The notes beneath the pieces were generated by a model that did not search any database, was not told where the DNA came from, and saw only the letters and a list, made by a program, of their open reading frames with translations. From Bacillota bacterium (GTDB lineage: Bacteria; Bacillota; UBA4882; UBA8346): 64,000 bases of DNA. The stretch spans positions 1-64,000 of the forward strand of contig JAEVYU010000026.1 in the NCBI GenBank assembly GCA_023392595.1. Reading direction: 5' to 3'. Below, piece after piece: positions 60,679 to 64,000 of this stretch. The position numbers and the translations under genes were made by a program. The stretch's first letter is position 1. Every line of letters starts with the position of its first letter.

Positions 60679-61644
60679 TTAAAACTCCAGTCCATTAATC
60701 AACCGTTTTATCTCTTCAAGATGCGGCAAAGCGGGAATTGCCCCCTTTTTGGTGGTGGTCAAGGCTCCCATTGCATTTGCAAAACGGACTGTTTTTTGAA
60801 ATTGGTTTTCATTGAGTTCGCTAATTTCTCCAAGTGACAAATCGCTAAATTGATATAACACTCCGGCTAAAAAGGCATCCCCTGCTCCGGTGGTATCAAT
60901 TGTCTGAACATTAAAACCAGCAACCCTTCCGGCCCCGCCGCGATAGCGATAAAAACAGCCTGCCGGACCAAGCGTGACCAGAATTACACTGATCCCCATT
61001 TCATATAGAAACGCGGAACCTTGCGACAAATCTTTTGTTCCCGTGAGCAACTCCAATTCTTCCTCAGAGACTTTTACAATATCCGCATATTCCAAACCGG
61101 CTTTCATCCGCTTTATTGCCAGTTCCTCATTTGGCCAGAGCAGCGGACGATAATTAGGATCGTAAGAGATGAGCGAGTTTTGTTGTTTTGCAAATTTAAC
61201 AGCGGCCAGAGTGGCACTCCGAGCTGGCTCATCGGTCATTGAGATCGAACCGAAATGAAATATTCGGGCCTGTTTCAGCAAATCATAATCAAGATCATCC
61301 GCAGTTAACAGCTGGTCGGCCCCGGGATTGCGGTAAAAACTAAAGGAGCGGTCTCCGTCGGGGTTTAAATGGACGAAAGCCAAAGTAGTGCTGGCAGTTT
61401 TGGAATACTTTAAACCGGATATCCCTACACCGCACTGTTGAAGCACTTCTTTTAAAAAGATACCGAAGCGATCATCACCAACCATCCCGATAAAAGCGCA
61501 CTCCTTACCCAGCTTAGCCAGAGCTGCCAAAACATTAGCCGGAGCTCCGCCTGGGTTTTGTTCAAAGAGTTGGTTGCCGGTTAATGATAAACCAGTGGGG
61601 GAGAAATCAATCAGTAATTCCCCTAAAGCCACCAGATCAAGCAT
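60679..61644 (-). CDS. scrK: Fructokinase (PfkB family)
   Basis: This 321-residue PfkB-family kinase has NPGGAPANVLAALAKLG (about 30), the sugar-binding signature, and DTTGAGDAFLAGVLYQF (about 254), with catalytic Asp in the GAGD anion hole. The overall pattern resembles fructokinases. GGGAGGGGAG precedes the ATG. It overlaps the end of the sucrose phosphorylase gene by eight bases, so it probably phosphorylates the fructose released by that enzyme. Confidence 0.9.
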   Translation of the reverse strand: MLDLVALGELLIDFSPTGLSLTGNQLFEQNPGGAPANVLAALAKLGKECAFIGMVGDDRFGIFLKEVLQQCGVGISGLKYSKTASTTLAFVHLNPDGDRSFSFYRNPGADQLLTADDLDYDLLKQARIFHFGSISMTDEPARSATLAAVKFAKQQNSLISYDPNYRPLLWPNEELAIKRMKAGLEYADIVKVSEEELELLTGTKDLSQGSAFLYEMGISVILVTLGPAGCFYRYRGGAGRVAGFNVQTIDTTGAGDAFLAGVLYQFSDLSLGEISELNENQFQKTVRFANAMGALTTTKKGAIPALPHLEEIKRLINGLEF

Positions 61645-63121
61645 CTGCTCCCCTCCCTTGAGATGATTGCCCTTCAGTTAATTCCCGATACTGACCGGCT
61701 TCAACATCGAAGTAACTGATCACATACTGGTGATTCTTCAGATCAGCCCTCAATATTGTATCATATTGGCCTTTTTTCCAAGCAATTTGTAATCCATTTT
61801 CATTACCGGTCTCTACGATCCGGAAATCACCGTTAAATGCGGGATAAGCATTCCGAAACTTCATTAAGGCTAACATTTTTTGCACAACCGGCCGCTTCAG
61901 ATTGGCTTCAACCTCTTCTGTTGTATAATAATGCCGGTTAATATTCCGTCCTATCTTAGTGGCTTCCAACAACTCCAAGTCATTTGCTCCGGCCAGTAAG
62001 CCCACATAATAAACCTGAGGTATGCCCGGCGTAAAAAACTGGATGGCTCTCGCCAAAAGATAGGCGTCGTCGTTATTTCCCAAAGCCGAATAATATGTAC
62101 AATTTATCTGATAGATATCAAGATTATTATAAGCCGCGGTATTATATATTTTTTTAACATTAGCGCCGTGTGAAAAAAGGTATTCCTTGGTTTGCTCTAT
62201 TTCCGCATCGCTTAAGAGATCCCTGATATCCACTATTCCAATTCCATCATGGGTATCAAGCGTGGTAAATTGCTTACGCGGGCAAATGTTCAGCCAATGA
62301 ATTAAATTACGGTTCGAACCACTGTAAAGGGCATGTAACAGCAGCATTGGCAGAGCAAAATCATAAACCCAATAGCCCTTCTCGGCCAATTTCATTTGGA
62401 GCGAATAATGTTCGTGAATTTCCGGTAAGATTTCCACCCCATAAGGATCTAATATCCCTTTTGCATAATCTAACAACTCCCAAACATCGGGTTCGACAAA
62501 GAAACAGTTGGTCCCTTTCTTTTTTGTAGCGTAGGCAAAGGCGTCCAGCCGGACAATGGCCGCACCTCTTTGGGCCATACCAATCAAAGATTGCGCTACA
62601 AATTTACGGGTCACGCTTGCTTCCAGGTTGAGGTCGACTTGCTCTTCATCAAAAGTACACCAAATTTTTTCCCTGGTACTATCGGCGAATTCCACTTCCA
62701 CATACGGAGCCCTCGGTTTTCGCTTATAAATAAGGTCAATGTCTGCCGGGCTTGGTTCCCCGCCAGGCCAAAAATCCTGATAACGGATAAAAAAGTCGGC
62801 GTAGGGAGAATCATCTTTATATTTGGCGAAATCTTGATAATACTTCGATCCTCGTGAGATGTGATTGATCATGAAATCAAACATCAAATAATGATCCCGA
62901 CTCAGGTCCTTGATATTCTCCCATGTACCAAAACATTCATCCACCGCTTCATAGGTCAGCGGCGCAAAACCTCTGTCTGCCGAGGACGGAAAAAAAGGAA
63001 GAAGATGCAGCCCGCCAATAATACCTTTAAAATATTTTTTCAACAGACTATCTAGTTCTATTAAATTTTGGCCCATACTGTCGGCGTAAGTAATTAGCAT
63101 GATCTCATTTTTTAGCGGCAT
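61637..63121 (-). CDS. Sucrose phosphorylase (GH13)
   Basis: This 494-residue enzyme converts sucrose and phosphate to glucose-1-phosphate and fructose. It is a GH13 subfamily 18-like barrel: GLHLLPFFPSSADRGF (about 37), DFMINHIS (about 82), the nucleophile in IVRLDAFAYATKK (about 195), acid in EILPEIHEHY (about 234) and TLDTHDGIG (about 292). Length fits sucrose phosphorylases. AAGAGGAAAGT precedes the ATG. It is translationally coupled to the fructokinase. Related phosphorylases acting on sucrose 6'-phosphate or glucosylglycerol cannot be fully excluded. Confidence 0.88.
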   Translation of the reverse strand: MPLKNEIMLITYADSMGQNLIELDSLLKKYFKGIIGGLHLLPFFPSSADRGFAPLTYEAVDECFGTWENIKDLSRDHYLMFDFMINHISRGSKYYQDFAKYKDDSPYADFFIRYQDFWPGGEPSPADIDLIYKRKPRAPYVEVEFADSTREKIWCTFDEEQVDLNLEASVTRKFVAQSLIGMAQRGAAIVRLDAFAYATKKKGTNCFFVEPDVWELLDYAKGILDPYGVEILPEIHEHYSLQMKLAEKGYWVYDFALPMLLLHALYSGSNRNLIHWLNICPRKQFTTLDTHDGIGIVDIRDLLSDAEIEQTKEYLFSHGANVKKIYNTAAYNNLDIYQINCTYYSALGNNDDAYLLARAIQFFTPGIPQVYYVGLLAGANDLELLEATKIGRNINRHYYTTEEVEANLKRPVVQKMLALMKFRNAYPAFNGDFRIVETGNENGLQIAWKKGQYDTILRADLKNHQYVISYFDVEAGQYRELTEGQSSQGRGADA

Positions 63122-63197
63122 ACTTTCCTCTTCTTTAGCACTTTATTTATACTCGTAGTTAAAATTTTTTCCTTAAGTATTATCCTCTACCTGCTCC

Positions 63198-64000
63198 TTA
63201 AAGTGGAAGCCAATTAATAACTCGCGCAATATAAGGATCCCAAAAATCAAAGTCGTGAATTCCGGGTCCCTCTTCATGATATAAATCTAGCCCTATTTGT
63301 TTAGCATAGGCTATAAATGGTTTAAATTGTGTTTCGTGCCGAACATCTTCCGTACCGCAAGCCATATAAAGTTTGGGTAGTTGGGCACCGGATTCTTTTA
63401 GTTTTTTGGCTAACGCGTAAACGTCATTGTCGCTGCCTTTTATTTTAGTAATATCCCCATAGGTGTCTTCAAAACGTTTTAGTGTAGCGGTTGCATTTTC
63501 TTGTGAATATCGGCTGATCATTTCATCAATATCCAGGCTGCCCGACAGACATGCCGCAGCGGCAAAAAACTCCGGCCTTCTAAACGCCCATAAGAAAGCG
63601 CCCCGTCCTCCCATTGAAAGCCCGGCAACAAAATTGTCTTCCCGCTTTTTTGAAAGTGGAAGCATTGCACGGACGAAGAGTGGGAGCTCTTCAGAAAGGT
63701 AAGAGAAATAATCCATCCCGTGCACCATGTTGGAATAACTGCTGACATAAGCTGACGGCATTACCACCGCCAGCTGTCTTTTCTGCGCATATCGTTCAAT
63801 CGACGAATAGCGGATCCAGTTGGTGTGATCACCCCCATTGCCATGCAAAAGATACAATGTTTTAAATTTGATGGTGGGATCATAAACTTGCCCCAGAGTC
63901 TTGTCCTTGCTTTTTTCATCAAAATAGGATGGAATAAGAACCGTAATGGAAGTATCCATGCGAAGATATTTGGAGTAAAAATTACATTGGATCTCATTCA
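63198..64000 (-). CDS. Alpha/beta-hydrolase esterase, partial at the right edge
   Basis: The visible 253 residues from the ATG at 63959 hold an esterase D/tributyrin-esterase-like fold: LYLLHGNGGDHTNWIR (oxyanion region), nucleophile GLSMGGRGAF (about 122), acid in CGTEDV and base in GIHDFDFWDPYI near the end. The frame continues upstream of that ATG as IQCNFYSKYLR to the window edge, and the family normally has such residues before MDTSITVLIP. So the true start lies outside and the gene is cut. It may deacetylate sugars. The catalytic triad is complete. Confidence 0.85.
   Translation of the reverse strand, partial: NEIQCNFYSKYLRMDTSITVLIPSYFDEKSKDKTLGQVYDPTIKFKTLYLLHGNGGDHTNWIRYSSIERYAQKRQLAVVMPSAYVSSYSNMVHGMDYFSYLSEELPLFVRAMLPLSKKREDNFVAGLSMGGRGAFLWAFRRPEFFAAAACLSGSLDIDEMISRYSQENATATLKRFEDTYGDITKIKGSDNDVYALAKKLKESGAQLPKLYMACGTEDVRHETQFKPFIAYAKQIGLDLYHEEGPGIHDFDFWDPYIARVINWLPL

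Overview
The window reads as a chromosomal segment of an anaerobic, probably endospore-forming member of the Firmicutes with a two-membrane (diderm) envelope. Anaerobic signs are rubrerythrin, a flavodiiron protein and an EFR1-type flavodoxin/ferredoxin. Firmicute signs are an Lsa-like ABC-F protein, YesM/YesN-type sensor and regulator, a CotA-like laccase, DUF1062 and a CD3324-type protein. Diderm signs are a TolC-like outer-membrane channel, two RND pumps with adaptors, and two sugar-binding proteins whose signal peptides lack a lipobox cysteine. This lineage assignment is an inference; no rRNA or tRNA gene is present to confirm it.

Layout. 0.4-6.5 kb (mostly minus): EFR1 protein, MerR regulator, ABC-F gene with an attenuator-like leader, a stand-alone bL35 gene coupled to DUF1062, a methyltransferase and a CD3324-type gene, interspersed with gene relics and a 206-bp duplicated leader. 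7-10 kb: CotA-like laccase (plus), then rubrerythrin and a Fur/PerR-type regulator (minus). 10.2-15.1 kb: first RND pump and adaptor with a TetR regulator; matching palindromes suggest autoregulation. 15.4-22.9 kb: second adaptor, RND pump, TolC channel, MATE exporter and MarR regulator, with TAAGG-N2-CCTTA palindromes at both ends. 23.3-24.4 kb: wreckage of a ribose operon (rbsB, rbsK) and a MITE.

24.4-37.3 kb is a polysaccharide-use locus, all minus: heparinase II/III-family enzyme, YesM/YesN two-component pair, binding protein and two permeases of an ABC importer, a GH130 enzyme and a secreted beta-helix glycosidase with carbohydrate-binding modules. 37.7-43.4 kb: AraC-GNAT fusion, a frameshifted helD, a broken SEC-C gene, cupin and flavodiiron protein genes, and a divergent Crp/Fnr regulator whose probable site lies at -41.5 of the flavodiiron promoter. 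43.6-52.3 kb: a ribose-type ABC importer divergent from an oxidoreductase, two sugar epimerase-like genes and a ROK regulator, a coherent sugar or polyol catabolic unit.

52.3-60.7 kb is the most plastic part: palindromic and 42-bp tandem repeats inside a flavodoxin relic, a TetR regulator with twin operators, a DUF4345 membrane protein, an alpha/beta hydrolase with an overrun C-terminus, and a candidate conflict operon: Phd-type antitoxin, RelE/ParE toxin with an amber stop, and a 990-residue primase-helicase-phospholipase-D fusion of TOTE type. Two relics of that fusion gene lie elsewhere in the window. 60.7-64 kb: fructokinase, sucrose phosphorylase and an esterase that runs off the right edge.

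The window holds at least ten gene relics and several short repeat families, so it is a region of active duplication and decay. No CRISPR array, rRNA, tRNA or intact insertion sequence was seen.
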